This document shows, in pieces, positions 38,586 to 38,659 of a stretch of DNA of 38,659 nucleotides (the stretch's first letter is position 1; each line of letters opens with the position of its first letter). The stretch lies in assembly GCA_902776645.1 (NCBI GenBank), contig CACYQT010000028.1, positions 1-38,659 of the forward strand. Reading direction: 5' to 3'. Source of the DNA: an uncultured bacterium. GTDB taxonomy: Bacteria; Verrucomicrobiota; Lentisphaeria; Oligosphaerales; Oligosphaeraceae. The notes beneath the pieces were generated by a model that did no database searches, was not told the DNA's origin, and worked only from the letters and a program-made list of their open reading frames with translations. The translations under genes were made by a program, and so were the position numbers.

Positions 38586-38659
38586 AAACACCCCAAGTCG
38601 ATGGCGGAAACACCCCAAGTCGATGGCGGAAACACCCCAAGTCGATGGCGGAAACACCC
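38586..38659. repeat. 22-bp tandem repeat at the right edge
   Basis: Three perfect copies (38589-38610, 38611-38632, 38633-38654) of a 22-bp unit beginning CACCCCAAGTCGATGG, plus part of a fourth, running off the window. Three bases before the first copy also fit the period. There is no copy-to-copy variation. 22 is not a multiple of 3, so it is not a coding repeat. Confidence 0.9.

Noticed and set aside
38586..38659. CRISPR array at the right edge
   Set aside because: The copies are directly adjacent with no spacers, and there are no cas genes, so it is a plain tandem repeat.

Overview
The window looks like a chromosomal contig from a PVC-group bacterium, most likely Lentisphaerota (Victivallales-like). 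This rests on the 16S rRNA 5' end on the minus strand at the left edge and on a sugar-oxidoreductase-rich gene content (Gfo/Idh/MocA proteins, a DUF1080/3-keto-glycoside hydrolase domain, FucO, an exported glycosidase-like protein). The phylum call is an inference from a few dozen 16S bases. Both edges are typical assembly break points: an rRNA gene on the left and a perfect 22-bp tandem repeat on the right. The window may therefore be a whole contig.

Layout. (1) 1-4.6 kb, minus strand: DUF374 acyltransferase, Rep-type helicase and pyrC, then a terminator and the start of an rRNA operon with two candidate tandem promoters. (2) 4.7-7.6 kb, plus: a sugar-1-kinase fused to a GalU-like pyrophosphorylase, followed immediately by a DxD glycosyltransferase. 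(3) 7.6-13.3 kb, minus: a methionine cluster (metX, metW, homocysteine methyltransferase/MTHFR) ending in a methyltransferase-EpmA fusion. (4) 13.6-15.5 kb, plus: CpXC protein, SUI1/YciH-like factor and PHP phosphatase, followed by a Gfo/Idh oxidoreductase fused to a DUF1080 domain. A second Gfo/Idh protein and ogt run on the minus strand. (5) 19.0-22.7 kb: tRNA-Pro(GGG), a Fic protein, and fucO with two small genes. (6) 22.8-28.6 kb: a PLD-family protein, an intergenic repeat cluster, an FAD oxidoreductase, a small AT-rich orphan gene and a secreted glycosidase-like protein with a C-terminal carbohydrate-binding-like domain. (7) 29.1-36.7 kb, plus: an AT-rich phage-defence island made of an EcoRII/Dcm-type restriction-modification pair and a complete QatABCD operon. 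(8) 36.8-38.7 kb: a tiny lipoprotein, an AlbA_2/Schlafen-type ATPase-like protein and the 22-bp tandem repeat.

The defence island is visibly poorer in G+C than the host genes around it, which suggests horizontal acquisition. Its Qat operon is a known system, but qatB carries a run of 19 adenines close to its 3' end, a candidate slippage or phase-variation switch. Three host-type genes are unusual two-domain fusions: GHMP kinase-GalU, methyltransferase-EpmA and Gfo/Idh-DUF1080. Several candidate promoters share the form TTGCAA, 16 bp, TAnnnT. All functional calls come from reading motifs and remembered family sequences; no search was run.
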